NCBI RefSeq assembly: GCF_900109755.1
Contig: NZ_FOAR01000004.1
Coordinates: forward strand, 104,173 to 168,172
DNA: 64,000 bases
Origin: Pseudomonas agarici
Lineage (GTDB): Bacteria > Pseudomonadota > Gammaproteobacteria > Pseudomonadales > Pseudomonadaceae
Reading direction: 5' to 3'
Positions 34,456 to 48,652 of this stretch are shown piece after piece (within the stretch, counting starts at the first letter, position 1; each line of letters starts with the position of its first letter). Below the pieces are notes generated by a model. The model was not told where the DNA came from. It made no database searches and saw only the letters and a program-made list of their open reading frames with translations. The position numbers were made by a program, and so were the translations under genes.

Positions 34456-35973
34456 GTGTCAGTGGAACTTTGGCAGCAGTGCGTGGAACTTCTGCGTGAT
34501 GAGCTGCCTGCCCAGCAATTCAACACCTGGATCCGCCCACTACAGGTCGAAGCCGAGGGCGACGAGTTGCGTGTCTATGCACCGAACCGTTTTGTGCTCG
34601 ATTGGGTAAATGAAAAGTACCTGGGACGTTTGCTTGAACTGTTGGGCGAGCACGGCAATGGCCTGGCGCCTGCCCTTTCCTTATTGATAGGCAGCAGGCG
34701 CAGCTCCGCTCCGCGTGCCGCCCCGAATGCGCCGCTGGCCGCCGCGGCCTCTCAGGCCATGGCGGCCAGTGCCGTTGCGGCACCGACACCCGTAGCCGCG
34801 CCAACACAAGTTGCTTCGACCCAGAAGCAGGTGGTCGAGGTCAACGAAGAGCCCTCCCGCGATAGTTTTGATCCGATGGCCGGTGCCAGCTCGCAGCAGG
34901 CTCCTGTGCGTTCGGAGCAACGGACCGTCCAGGTCGAGGGGGCACTCAAGCACACCAGCTACTTGAACCGCACCTTCACCTTCGAGAATTTTGTCGAGGG
35001 TAAGTCTAACCAGTTGGCCCGTGCAGCAGCCTGGCAGGTAGCGGACAATCCCAAACACGGTTACAACCCGCTGTTCCTGTATGGCGGCGTCGGCCTGGGT
35101 AAGACCCACTTGATGCACGCCGTGGGTAACCATCTATTAAAGAAGAATCCGAACGCCAAGGTGGTTTACCTGCACTCGGAGCGCTTCGTCGCAGACATGG
35201 TCAAGGCGCTGCAGCTCAATGCCATCAACGAATTCAAGCGCTTCTACCGGTCGGTGGATGCTCTGCTGATCGATGACATTCAATTTTTCGCTCGCAAGGA
35301 ACGCTCCCAGGAGGAGTTTTTCCACACCTTCAATGCCTTGCTCGAGGGCGGTCAACAGGTGATTCTCACCAGTGACCGTTATCCCAAGGAAATCGAAGGT
35401 CTGGAAGAACGCCTGAAATCGCGCTTCGGCTGGGGCCTGACAGTAGCGGTCGAACCGCCGGAGCTGGAAACCCGGGTGGCGATCCTGATGAAGAAGGCCG
35501 ACCAGGCTAAGGTCGAGTTACCTCACGATGCGGCGTTCTTCATCGCTCAGCGTATTCGTTCCAACGTCCGTGAGCTTGAGGGTGCCCTGAAACGGGTGAT
35601 CGCTCACTCGCACTTCATGGGCCGTGACATCACCATCGAGCTGATTCGCGAATCGCTGAAGGACCTGTTGGCGTTGCAGGACAAGCTGGTGTCTGTGGAT
35701 AACATCCAACGCACCGTGGCCGAGTACTACAAGATCAAGATCTCCGACCTGCTGTCCAAGCGCCGTTCGCGTTCGGTGGCACGTCCGCGTCAAGTCGCGA
35801 TGGCCCTCTCCAAGGAACTGACCAACCACAGCTTGCCTGAAATTGGTGATGTCTTTGGCGGACGCGACCATACTACGGTCTTGCACGCATGCCGCAAGAT
35901 CAACGAGCTTAAGGAATCCGACGCGGACATTCGCGAGGACTACAAGAACCTGCTGCGCACACTGACCACTTGA
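34456..35973 (+). CDS. dnaA: replication initiator DnaA
   Basis: A 505-residue initiator from GTG 34456, with AGGGGA upstream. Domain I (about 1-85) begins [16 protein letters not shown]. The variable Ala/Pro-rich domain II is at about 86-165. The AAA+ domain III has Walker [10 protein letters not shown] and Walker B LLIDDIQF. Domain IV contains the DNA-binding signature [17 protein letters not shown]. It binds the boxes just upstream and opens oriC. It is the first gene of the rightward replication cluster. Confidence 0.98.
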   Translation: MSVELWQQCVELLRDELPAQQFNTWIRPLQVEAEGDELRVYAPNRFVLDWVNEKYLGRLLELLGEHGNGLAPALSLLIGSRRSSAPRAAPNAPLAAAASQAMAASAVAAPTPVAAPTQVASTQKQVVEVNEEPSRDSFDPMAGASSQQAPVRSEQRTVQVEGALKHTSYLNRTFTFENFVEGKSNQLARAAAWQVADNPKHGYNPLFLYGGVGLGKTHLMHAVGNHLLKKNPNAKVVYLHSERFVADMVKALQLNAINEFKRFYRSVDALLIDDIQFFARKERSQEEFFHTFNALLEGGQQVILTSDRYPKEIEGLEERLKSRFGWGLTVAVEPPELETRVAILMKKADQAKVELPHDAAFFIAQRIRSNVRELEGALKRVIAHSHFMGRDITIELIRESLKDLLALQDKLVSVDNIQRTVAEYYKIKISDLLSKRRSRSVARPRQVAMALSKELTNHSLPEIGDVFGGRDHTTVLHACRKINELKESDADIREDYKNLLRTLTT

Positions 35974-36011
35974 GAACCGCAGCGCAGCTTACTAAGGCAA
36001 GGGACTAGACC

Positions 36012-37115
36012 ATGCATTTCACCATTCAACGCGAAGCCCTGTTGAAACCCCTGCAACTGGTCGCAGGCGTCGTTGAGCGCCGCCAGACCTTGCCGGTGCT
36101 CTCCAATGTGCTGCTGGTTGTCGAAGGCCAGCAACTGTCGCTGACCGGTACCGACTTGGAAGTCGAGCTGGTCGGTCGCGTCCAGCTCGAGGAGCCCGCC
36201 GAGTCGGGAGAAATCACCGTGCCGGCGCGTAAGCTGATGGATATTTGTAAAAGCCTGCCGAACGATGCCCTGATCGATATCAAGCTCGACGAGCAGAAGC
36301 TGGTGGTGAAGGCCGGCCGCAGTCGCTTCACGCTGTCAACCTTGCCGGCCAATGACTTCCCGACTGTGGAGGAAGGCCCCGGTTCGTTGACCTGCAGCCT
36401 GGATCAAAGCAAGTTGCGGCGTCTGATCGAGCGCACCAGTTTTGCGATGGCCCAGCAGGACGTTCGCTACTACCTCAACGGCATGCTGCTCGAAGTCTCC
36501 GCTGGGGTGATCCGTGCCGTGGCCACCGACGGCCATCGCCTGGCGATGTGCTCGATGCAAGCCGACATCGGTCAACCCGACCGTCATCAGGTGATCGTGC
36601 CGCGCAAAGGCATTCTCGAACTGGCCCGCTTGCTGACCGAACCGGAAGGCAACGTCAGCATCGTGCTGGGGCAACACCACATCCGTGCCACTACGGGTGA
36701 GTTCACTTTCACCTCGAAGCTGGTCGATGGCAAGTTTCCGGACTACGAGCGTGTCCTGCCCAAAGGCGGTGATAAGCTGGTACTGGGCGATCGTCAGGCG
36801 TTGCGCGAAGCCTTCAGCCGTACTGCGATCCTGTCTAACGAGAAGTACCGCGGTATCCGTCTGCAACTGGCCAGCGGTCAGTTGAAGATCCAGGCTAACA
36901 ACCCTGAGCAGGAGGAAGCGGAAGAGGAAGTAGCAGTCGACTACGACGGTGGCTCCCTGGAGATCGGCTTCAATGTGAGCTACCTGCTTGACGTGCTGGG
37001 TGTGATGACCACCGAGCAGGTTCGCCTGATCCTGTCCGACTCCAACAGCAGTGCGCTGGTACAAGAGTCAGACAACGACGACTCGGCCTACGTCGTCATG
37101 CCGATGCGTCTGTAA
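36012..37115 (+). CDS. dnaN: DNA polymerase III beta sliding clamp
   Basis: A 367-residue clamp built from three similar domains, with the N terminus MHFTIQREALLKPLQLVAGV and the C terminus ending YVVMPMRL. It forms a dimeric ring around DNA that tethers polymerases. It lies 38 bases downstream of dnaA and is probably co-transcribed with dnaA and recF. Confidence 0.98.
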   Translation: MHFTIQREALLKPLQLVAGVVERRQTLPVLSNVLLVVEGQQLSLTGTDLEVELVGRVQLEEPAESGEITVPARKLMDICKSLPNDALIDIKLDEQKLVVKAGRSRFTLSTLPANDFPTVEEGPGSLTCSLDQSKLRRLIERTSFAMAQQDVRYYLNGMLLEVSAGVIRAVATDGHRLAMCSMQADIGQPDRHQVIVPRKGILELARLLTEPEGNVSIVLGQHHIRATTGEFTFTSKLVDGKFPDYERVLPKGGDKLVLGDRQALREAFSRTAILSNEKYRGIRLQLASGQLKIQANNPEQEEAEEEVAVDYDGGSLEIGFNVSYLLDVLGVMTTEQVRLILSDSNSSALVQESDNDDSAYVVMPMRL

Positions 37116-37153
37116 CAGTGCCTCGCCTGTCCATGTTCAGCGCCTCACGCTAG

Positions 37154-40679
<3,526 letters not shown>

Positions 40680-40763
40680 TTGGGTGTAGGTGGGAAAAGT
40701 TATTTTCCACTTCGGTCAAAGTTACACGGTTCAGCCAAAATTATTGGCTCGACCTGATATAGG

Positions 40764-40805
40764 AAAAAACCCCGGTAGATCCAAGATCTTCCGGGGTTTT
40801 CTTTT
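40764..40805 (+). terminator. intrinsic terminator after gyrB
   Basis: The stem AAAACCCCGG / CCGGGGTTTT with a 15-base loop is followed by CTTTT. It marks the end of the core gene cluster and the boundary of the accessory island. Confidence 0.92.
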
Positions 40806-40885
40806 GGCTGCTCACAGGTGCTCCTATTGATAGACTGCTGCGATTTGGCGCTCGTAACGCGCCTGCCGTATTAAAGGAATTTCCA

Positions 40886-43800
40886 ATGTCCGCACTTGCA
40901 GCTCTGCTCAATACCTACCGTACCGCCTCCGCCAGTGAGCGTGAGAAAGGGACTTATTTTGAGGAGTTGATCTGCACCTACCTGCGTAATGAGGCCACCT
41001 ACCGTGACCTCTACGAGCAGGTGTGGACTTACTCATATTGGGCCAAAGAACAAGGGCAAGACGGACGCGATACCGGCATCGACCTAGTTGCCAAAACCCA
41101 AGGCACCGGTGAATACCACGCTATCCAATGCAAGCTGTACGCTGAGGACTACCGCGTACAGAAGAAAGACATCGATAGCTTTTTTACAGCTTCCGGAAAA
41201 AAACCTTTTTCCCATCGCATCATTGTGACCACAACCAACAACTGGACTGAACACGCCAATGATGCTTTGCAGGATCAGCATCCACCTGTCAGTAAAATCG
41301 ACTTGCAAGCCTTGGAAGAAAGCCAGATCGACTGGGCCAAGTACCATCCGAAACAGGCAGCCGTTTTCAAAGCCAAGAAGCTGCTGATGGATCACCAACA
41401 GACAGCACTCAATGCCACTGAGGCAGGTCTGAAAACAGTGGATCGCGGCAAGCTGATCATGGCCTGTGGGACGGGGAAAACATTCACCAGTCTGAAAATT
41501 GCTGAAAAGCTGACAGGCAAAGGCAAGCGCGTTCTGTTCCTGGTGCCCAGCCTGTCACTGTTGTCGCAGACCCTGACCGAATGGACACAAGAGAGCGAAA
41601 TTCCACTGCATAGCTTCGCAGTGTGTTCAGACAGCGACGTAGGCAAGAAACGTAAGCAAGAAGATGACGTGGTGCAGACCTTCACCCACGAGCTTCGTTA
41701 CCCCGCCACAACCGAACCTCAGCGGCTGGCTTCGGAAATGGCCAAGCGTCATGATGATCAGCATATGAGCGTAGTGTTCTCCACCTACCACTCGATTGAT
41801 GTGATCAGCCGTGCCCAGCTTGAGCACAGCCTGGCCGATTTCGATCTGGTCATCTGCGACGAAGCGCACCGCACCACTGGGGCAACTTTCGGAGAGGACG
41901 ATGAAAGCAGCTTCGTCAGAATCCACGACGCTGACTACATTCGCGCAGCCAAGCGCCTGTACATGACTGCCACCCCGCGCATCTATGGCGATAGCGCCAA
42001 GGTGAAAGCCGAATCCGGGGATGTAACGTTGTGCTCGATGGATGATGAATTGCTCTATGGCAAAGAGCTGTTCGTCATCAACTTCTCCGAGGCGGTGAAG
42101 CGTGGGCTGCTGGTCGATTACAAAGTGCTGGTGCTCACCGTTGAAGAGAGCGCCATCAGCCGACGACTCCAGGAGCTGCTAAAAGATGAAGATAACCAGC
42201 TCAAGGTCGATGATGCCGCAAAAATCGTCGGCTGTTGGAAAGCTCTGGCCAAGCAAGGCCTAACTGACGATCTGGTCGGTGACAATCAGCCGATGAAGCG
42301 AGCCGTAGCCTTCTGCCAAGTGATTTCGCCTGACTACAAGGGAGGCAAACATAAGGTCAGCTCCAAGAATATCGCGGGCATGTTCCAGTCCGTGGTGGAG
42401 GCTTACCAGGAGTCCGAAGAAATTGAGGCAGCGGAGCGTATCACCTGCGTAGCCGATCACGTCGATGGCGGCATGAATGCCAGCCAGAAAGAAGAAAAGC
42501 TGGCCTGGCTGAAGGAAGACGCCCCAGAAAACACCTGCCGCATCCTCAGCAACGTGCGCTGCCTGTCCGAGGGTGTGGACGTGCCAGCCTTGGACGCCGT
42601 GCTATTTCTGACCCCTCGCAACTCTCAAGTCGACGTGGTGCAGTCTGTGGGCCGAGTGATGCGCAATTCCCCTGGCAAGAAGCGTGGCTACGTGGTGTTG
42701 CCGTGGTCATCCCTGCCGGAATGGAGCCGCACGAAGCCCTTAACGACAATCAGACCTACAAGGTGGTCTGGCAGGTTCTGCAAGCTCTGCGTTCCCATGA
42801 TGATACCTTCGATGCCATGGTCAACAAGCTCGACCTGATCGGCCACGACCCACGCAAGATGGAAGTCATCGCCATCACCGATAAGGTGGAGAAAAAGCAG
42901 AAAAGCAGCTCAGGCACTAAAAACAAGGAGGCAGGGAAAGGTCAGTACGGCATTGGCGAAAACCGTGGCAAGTACGATGCCGAAGGCCAGATGACCCAGC
43001 AAGCAGACCTGACCTACGAAGTAGGCGAGATTGAGCGCGCCATCTACGCCAAGATCGTGCAGAAATGTGGTAACCGCCACCACTGGGAAGACTGGGCAAA
43101 TGACATCGCCAAAATCGCCCGCACCCATATCGACCGTATCCAAGGCATCCTGGAAAACCCCGAATACACTTCAGAGAAGACTGCCTTCGAAGCCTTCGCT
43201 GCAGAGCTTCGTGACGACCTGAACGACAGCATCACCGATGGCGAAATTATCGAAATGCTGGCCCAGCACCTGATCACCAAACCAGTGTTTGACGCCTTGT
43301 TCGAAAGCTACAGCTTCGCGCAGCACAACCCCATGTCACAGGCTATGCAAGGCGTGCTTGACGCACTGGATGAGCATCGCCTGGACAAGGAAGCCGATAC
43401 GCTGGAGAGGTTTTATGAAAGCGTCCGTCAGCGCGCCGAAGGCATTGACAACGCGGTAGGCAAACAGAAAATCGTGGTCGAGCTGTACGACAAGTTCTTT
43501 AGCAATGCTTTCCCTCGTATGACTGATCGCTTGGGGATTGTTTACACACCGGTCGAGGTAGTGGACTTCATTATCCACAGCGTTAATAACATCCTGCAAC
43601 GCGAGTTTGGCCAAACACTCGGTAGTGAAGGGGTTCACATCGTTGATCCCTTCACCGGTACAGGTACGTTTATAACTCGTCTCTTACAAAGCGGCCTGAT
43701 TACTCCCGAGCAATTGCCGTACAAGTATAAAAATGAGATCCATGCAAATTAACTCGTATTGCTGGCCTACTATATTGCTGCGATTAATATCGAGGCTGTA

Positions 43801-45822
43801 TATCACAGCTTAGTGGGGGGTGATTACGTGCCCTTTGAGGGCATCTGCCTAACCGATACTTTTCAGATGTACGAGAAGGAAGATTTAATAAATGAGCTAC
43901 TGGTGGATAACAGTGCCCGGCGCACTCGCCAGAAAAATCTAGATATTCGCGTCATTGTTGGCAACCCTCCTTACTCTGCCGGGCAGGCAAGCGCTAACGA
44001 TAACAACCAGAATGTTGAATACCCATTTCTCGATGGTCGTATACGCTCCACGTATGCTGAACGCTCAACGGCCACCAACAAGAACGGGCTTTACGACAGC
44101 TATATTCGAGCCATCCGTTGGGCATCCGACCGTATTGGTAGCAGCGGGGTGATTGGATTCGTCACAAATGCTAACTTCTTGGAAGGGGGAACCTTCGACG
44201 GATTACGTCAATGCCTAGCTGATGAGTTTTCCAGTATCTATGTTTTTCATTTGCGCGGAAATGGCAGGACATCTGGTGAAAGATGCCGCAGAGAAGGGCA
44301 TCCGTTGTTTGCTGCACATGGAGGCAGGGGGGGAAGTCTTACTCCAATTGCGATCACTCTGCTCGTCAAAAACCCGGAGGCCACAGATGTGGGGAAAATT
44401 TATTTCCACAACGTAGGTGATTACCTCAAGCGCGGGGAAAAATTGGCTAAAATTGCTGAGTTTACCAGTATCGCAGGTATCGCTGCTGCGGACGGCTGGC
44501 AGACCATTAGACCAGATGAACATGGTGATTGGCTCAATCAACGAGATGATCGTTTTAGTGATTATATTGTTCTGGGTAGTAAAGATGTTGCCATAACAAA
44601 CAAGCTATTTTCTACCTATTCAAGAGGGTTGGAAACCAATCGTGATGCTTGGTGTTACAACTCTGCCGAGAATGGCGTAATCGAAAATATGAGTCGTATG
44701 ATTGGCTTCTACAATAATGAAGTAGATCGATTTAATCAAACCCACCATGGGTTGGACAAAAAATTACGAGAAACCAAGGTTGATGGGTTTATTAGCACCG
44801 ATCCGACGAAAATCAGCTGGAATCGCAGCTTAAAGCAGGATTTGTCGAAATCTCGGCGCTTTAAGTTTGATGTTCAAAATCTTGTTCCTAGCATGTACCG
44901 TCCTTATACAAAGCAGTGGGTATACTACCATCGGAATTTGAATGCATATGTAAATCACATGCCACGTATTTTTCCGAATGCTACGACAGAGAATCGGGCA
45001 ATATGCATAAATGCTGTCGGTGCCCAGAAGGACTTTTCCGCTCTGATTACAAACCATTTACCAGATCTACACTTGATGCAGACTGGTCAATGCTTCCCGC
45101 TATACCTTTATGAAGACGCGGCTGATGAATATGATGCCGATGTGCCGAAGAATGCTGATCTATTTGAGGCACTACCTCCCGCAACTACTGATAGAAAGCG
45201 CCGCGATGCCCTGACAGATGAGGGATTCGCTCACTTCCAAGCAGCATACCCTAGCGAGCAGATTACTAAAGAAGACGTGTTCTACTACGTATATGGTCTC
45301 CTGCACTCACCGGACTACCTTGAACGATACGCGGATAACCTGACTAAGGAGTTACCACGCATCCCATGCGTAAAAACTACCACGGGCTTTTGGTCTTTCT
45401 CCAAAGCAGGCCGCGCTCTGGCTGAGCTGCACATCAACTATGAAACTGTCGAGCCATACCAGGCTAAGATCGAAGGCAATCCGGCTCAGTCAAGCGACTA
45501 CCGTGTCGAGAAGATGAAGTATGGCAAGAAGGGCAAAGATAAAGACCTGACGACTCTGCATTACAACGCCAAGATCACCGTCACCGGTATCCCGTTAGAA
45601 GCCTACGAATATGTGGTCAACGGCAAGCCCGCGTTGGATTGGGTCGTCGAGCGCCAGTGCGTCAAAACCGACAAGGCCAGCGGCATTGTCAACGACGCCA
45701 ACGCTTGGGCCATCGAAACCATGAACAACCCAAAATATCCGTTGGAGTTGTTCCTTCGCATGATCACCGTTAGTTTGGAAACGATGAAAATCGTGAAGTC
45801 CCTACCTTCCATCGATATCTGA
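40886..45822 (+). pseudogene. type ISP single-chain restriction-modification enzyme, frameshifted and with a nonsense codon
   Basis: Three adjacent open pieces (40886-42838, 42703-43752, 43759-45822) form one polypeptide of about 1645 residues, like the LlaGI/LlaBIII type ISP enzymes. It has a Mrr-like nuclease at the N terminus (D66, QCK at 81-83), a helicase (Walker A CGTGKT 194-199, DEAH 325-328), an N6-adenine methyltransferase (VDPFTGTGTF at about 925, NPPY at about 1027) and a C-terminal target-recognition part. One base is missing near 42701: CCN-GTG-GTC-ATC has become CC-GTG-GTC-ATC. The codon at 43750-43752 is TAA where Glu is expected within EIHAN-E-LVLLAYYIAAI. As written no intact enzyme can be made. 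A split polypeptide with leftover methylase activity is unlikely. Confidence 0.9.
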
Positions 45823-45830
45823 TCGAGAAC

Positions 45831-45866
45831 ATGTCACCGGATAGCTGAAATGGCCGGTGACATTTC
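45831..45866 (+). terminator. hairpin after the type ISP gene
   Basis: A 10-bp stem ATGTCACCGG / CCGGTGACAT with a 13-base loop, ending in TT, starts 9 bases after the stop codon. It is a plausible terminator. Confidence 0.6.
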
Positions 45867-45879
45867 CCAGTTGAATTCT

Positions 45880-46211
45880 ACTCCTTACCTCAGGTAAAAC
45901 TATTGGTGCTGGGTGTTACCGCCCAGGTGCTCTTTAAACATGGTTATCAATCGGGCTTGCAGTTGGTGGTCGGGAAACTGACCGGCTTTGGTGTTCTCCA
46001 GAGCTACCTTCGCCCCACACCTGTCGTCACCCCGATGTGCTCAGCGCTGAGGGTTTCGTGGCAAACGTCACGAGGCTGTCAGCGACGTCCCATCGGTTAA
46101 TCGACAGAAACGCGGCGGACGGCTTATCAAGGATTTGATAAGCAGAACTGTAGTTTGTAGCGGCATCTTCAAAGTTCCATTCGGCCCGGAATACCTGGCG
46201 GCGGAGTAATC
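45880..46211 (+). ncRNA. candidate retron msr-msd RNA
   Basis: A 330-base gene-free stretch upstream of the retron genes. It contains a perfect 9-bp hairpin (46122-46130 with 46135-46143), the self-complementary CTCAGCGCTGAG near 46039-46050, a CCGATG / CATCGG pair enclosing 46031-46096, and a CGTG-CACG hairpin between them. The ends could pair imperfectly (TTACCGCCCAGG near 45917 with CCTGGCGGCGGAGTAA near 46194-46209), as a1/a2 repeats do in retrons. The branching G and exact limits cannot be fixed by eye. Confidence 0.5.
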
Positions 46212-46231
46212 CACCGTAAGGAACTGTAACC

Positions 46232-46486
46232 ATGAAGAAAGTAAAGAAAGCTGTCGGTATTCGTATCGATCAGCACATGCACAACACTGAAGATGCCCGC
46301 GTTAAAGTAGAAGCAGCCCTTCAGCAGAAAGATCGCAAGTGGGGAAATCGTTTAAAGACTTTGTCTGTCGAGGCAGCCAAAGTGGCCAAACGTATTCCAT
46401 ACTACATCTGGATTTTGGAAAAGGCTGTGATTGCTTGGGATTGGATCTGCGAAAATGCAGAGACAATTTTTGAGGTAATCTCATGA
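46232..46486 (+). CDS. small retron-associated protein of unknown function
   Basis: An 84-residue protein with an AAGGAA site 8 bases before ATG 46232. The N-terminal half is very basic (KKVKKAVGIR, then alternating charged residues, probably helical). The C-terminal third is hydrophobic and tryptophan-rich (YYIWILEKAVIAWDWI) and may be an amphipathic or membrane-touching helix. It lies between the candidate msr-msd RNA and the reverse transcriptase, where retron effector or accessory proteins are found, so I infer a retron role. I recognise no family. Confidence 0.55.
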   Translation: MKKVKKAVGIRIDQHMHNTEDARVKVEAALQQKDRKWGNRLKTLSVEAAKVAKRIPYYIWILEKAVIAWDWICENAETIFEVIS

Positions 46487-46513
46487 CGCAACAAACCACA
46501 TCATTCGAATTCT

Positions 46514-46550
46514 AATGAGGCCGATCCAGTGATCGGCCTCATTTCATTTT
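46514..46550 (+). terminator. 13-bp hairpin between the small ORF and the reverse transcriptase
   Basis: A perfect stem AATGAGGCCGATC / GATCGGCCTCATT with loop CAGT, then TTCATTTT. It is terminator-like and could limit read-through into the RT gene, keeping RNA and small protein in excess of RT. A GTG-started reading of RT from 46529 would begin in its loop. Confidence 0.7.
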
Positions 46551-46561
46551 GGGGACAGGAA

Positions 46562-47614
46562 ATGGATGCTCCGCTTTATCCCTTCAAACCGATCTACAGC
46601 CTGAAGGCGCTGTCATTGACCCTTGGCGAATCCGTCGAACTCCTCGAAAGCTTAGCCATGTGCAGCTCCAATCTGTACCGCTATGTACCGCAAGAGAAGA
46701 AAGACGGCACCCCCCGTGACACCTACGATGCTTTCCAGCCGCTGAAAAGTATCCAACGGAAAATAGTAGATCGTTTACTAGCGCGTGTTCGCTTCCCGGC
46801 ATATCTCCATGGCGGGATCAAAGACCCTGTGAACCGCCGAAGTATTTATTCCAATGCCAAAGTCCATGGCAACGCTAAATTTGTGCTGCTACAGGACATC
46901 AAGGACTTTTTTCCTTCGATCAAGGTGCAGCATGTTCAGCAGATATTTGAGAGGCTCTTTGGTTTTTCTGAGGAGGTTTCGAAGCTATTGGCCCTGCTGA
47001 CCACCCGTAATGGTGTTGTGCCACAGGGGGCCAGTAGCAGTGGATATTTAGCCAACTTAGTGTTCTGGGATGTGGAACCCATGCTGGTAGCCAGACTGGA
47101 AGCGCAGGGGCTGAATTACTCGCGATTTGCCGATGACATTACGATCTCGTCCCTGACGCCGCTGAATTCAGTAATGCTAACGAAGCTGGTCTCAGCGGTG
47201 ACTGGCATGCTTGCTGAGAAAGGTTGCTATCAGAAACGCTCCAAGTTGCATGTCCGCAGGCGCGGTCAAACCTTAAAGATGAAGGTCATAGATGAGTTCG
47301 TGCCTTTGACCGTGACGGGACTAACCATCTTTAACCAGATTCCGGGCATACCCAAGGCCGAACGTAAAGCGATACGGGCAGCGGTAAAACAGTTGGAGGA
47401 TCAGGCGACGCAGGGTAGGACGTGGACATAGCTGGAGCCTTTGGTTCGCCGTGCAATGGGCCGTGTGGGGCGCTTGATTGCCTGTGCGCATCCCGATGGT
47501 GAACGCTTGAAACAACGACTGCATGCCCTCAAAGCCCGCAACCAGGTGGCGCTATTGGATCGCTATGCGGCGGCACTGCAAGACGCGACGGTTACAGGTC
47601 AGATACCTGGTTAA
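46562..47614 (+). pseudogene. retron reverse transcriptase with in-frame TAG
   Basis: From ATG 46562 a 289-residue frame ends at TAG 47429-47431. The same frame continues for 60 codons to TAA 47614, with sequence typical of a retron RT C terminus (RRAMGRVGRLIACAHPDGER). Motifs of the expressed part are the retron NAxxH (98-102, NAKVH), LQDIKDFFPS (110-119), PQGASSS (154-160), FADD active site (189-192; most retrons have YADD) and VTG (251-253). CAG to TAG is the simplest explanation. The lost tail is the thumb/RNA-recognition region, so the enzyme is probably inactive or unable to choose its msr, unless the stop is suppressed. It would copy the upstream RNA to msDNA for phage defence. Confidence 0.88.
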
Positions 47615-47625
47615 TGCGCCTTTCA

Positions 47626-47858
47626 TTAGAGTTCGACCGTTATCACCTTGATGCCTACTCCTTCGCAGAACCGTCCCACGGCGGTCAGTGAGCGCCACAC
47701 CCGCACCGGCTCGCGCCGCGAGCGGATCGGCAGCCACTTGCTGCCGAGGCGCAACTCCAGGCGCCAGACCTCGCCGTCGCGCAGCACGCGAAACTCCCGC
47801 ACGGCGCCAAGCTCGACCAGCGTGGCCAGCGTTTCCTGCGCAATGGCTTTTTTTTCAT
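47626..47858 (-). CDS. ParC-family partition-associated-like protein, start disrupted
   Basis: About 77 residues. The end (KWLPIRSRREPVRVWRSLTA) resembles small ParC-like proteins of integrative elements that I know from Pseudomonas islands; this is recalled and not verified. The frame lacks an ATG at the right place. An ATG at 47858 with a GGGAGGG site 7 bases upstream is out of frame because the following run has 8 A residues (47848-47855); with 9 it would read MKKKAIAQETLATLVEL in frame. It is either a decayed or slippery start, or initiation at an in-frame CTG. A longer frame to 47925 has an unlikely leader. Confidence 0.5.
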
Positions 47859-48084
47859 TCAGCGGCCCTCCCGGCTTGGCAGCGAGTCGCCCCCAGCCAC
47901 GCCCTACCCTGCTGGTATAGCGCAACCATGGACTTGCCCCTTTAGTGTCATTAGGCTGTGGATAACTGTGGGGGGCGATTGACCATAATCACCATTACGC
48001 GCAAGCCGACGCGGCGGATCGAGTCCCGCGAGGCGAGCACGGGTATTGGCCTATACTTGCTCGTGGTTGCGTCCGGAGAGCGTC
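47859..48084. other. gap between divergent genes
   Basis: This 226-base gap should hold promoters for the leftward ParC-like gene and the rightward antitoxin-like gene. A TGTGGATAA sequence at 47957-47965 matches a DnaA box. No other gene is visible. Confidence 0.4.
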
Positions 48085-48492
48085 ATGAACCCGCAATTGC
48101 AAGCACAAGTCTTGGAGATAATGGGAGCGCCGCAGGGTGAACCGTTGGATACGTTTATTCGAGAAGGGGTGCCGCTCGTAGCCCTTGAGCATCTGGCGCA
48201 ACACGGTGTCAGCGCCGTCGCGGTCGGCGTGCTCACGTCTCGGACGTTGTACCGCCGACGCGTCAAACGGGAACAGCTTTCCCGCGCGGAAGGGGATCGG
48301 CTATACCGAGTGAGCATGATCCTCCTCCGGTCGGAGCAAGTGTTTGGCCACCCCGACAAGGCGTGTCTCTGGCTCAGCACCGTTCACAGCTTCTTGGATG
48401 GCATGACGGCGTGGGAGGCGGTGGCGACGACGCCCGGCTATGCCGCTGTGCTCGACAGTTTAGAGCGCATCCACGAGGGATTTTTTGCTTGA
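48085..48492 (+). CDS. DUF2384 (ParS/Xre/MbcA-type) antitoxin
   Basis: A 135-residue protein from ATG 48085, behind GGAGAG. The segment EGDRLYRVSMILLRSEQVFG, followed by DKACLWLSTVH and ending LERIHEGFFA, is the DUF2384 toxin-binding domain of ParS-type antitoxins. The N-terminal part would be the Xre-like DNA-binding region. These antitoxins normally precede a RES-domain (ParT-like) toxin. The 160 bases that follow hold only a short frame without RES motifs, so this looks like an orphan antitoxin or one whose toxin was lost. Confidence 0.82.
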   Translation: MNPQLQAQVLEIMGAPQGEPLDTFIREGVPLVALEHLAQHGVSAVAVGVLTSRTLYRRRVKREQLSRAEGDRLYRVSMILLRSEQVFGHPDKACLWLSTVHSFLDGMTAWEAVATTPGYAAVLDSLERIHEGFFA

Positions 48493-48652
48493 GTAAACGA
48501 GGTTGGCCGCTGTTTGAGCGCAAGGGCACCTATGGCACCCACGCTGTCGTAATTTACCATGACTCAAATTTCGGCCCACAGAGCTGGGGCAAGCACAAAG
48601 TTCGTCCAACGAGGCAAAAGGCTCATTTCAAGAGCTTTCGCGGATCATATCG
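48493..48652 (+). other. possible remnant of a gene after the antitoxin
   Basis: In the frame overlapping the antitoxin stop there is a 70-codon open piece (starting near a TTG at 48490 and including GTYGTHAVVIYHDSNFG), which runs into the convergent protease gene. I see no family and no RES toxin motif. It may be the truncated start of a lost toxin. Confidence 0.3.

Noticed and set aside
36336..37064. 242-codon minus-strand open frame opposite dnaN
   Set aside because: Shadow of dnaN, which is intact and in canonical order.
45903..46100. 65-codon plus-strand frame before the retron small protein
   Set aside because: No ribosome site, and the sequence is better explained as a structured non-coding RNA.
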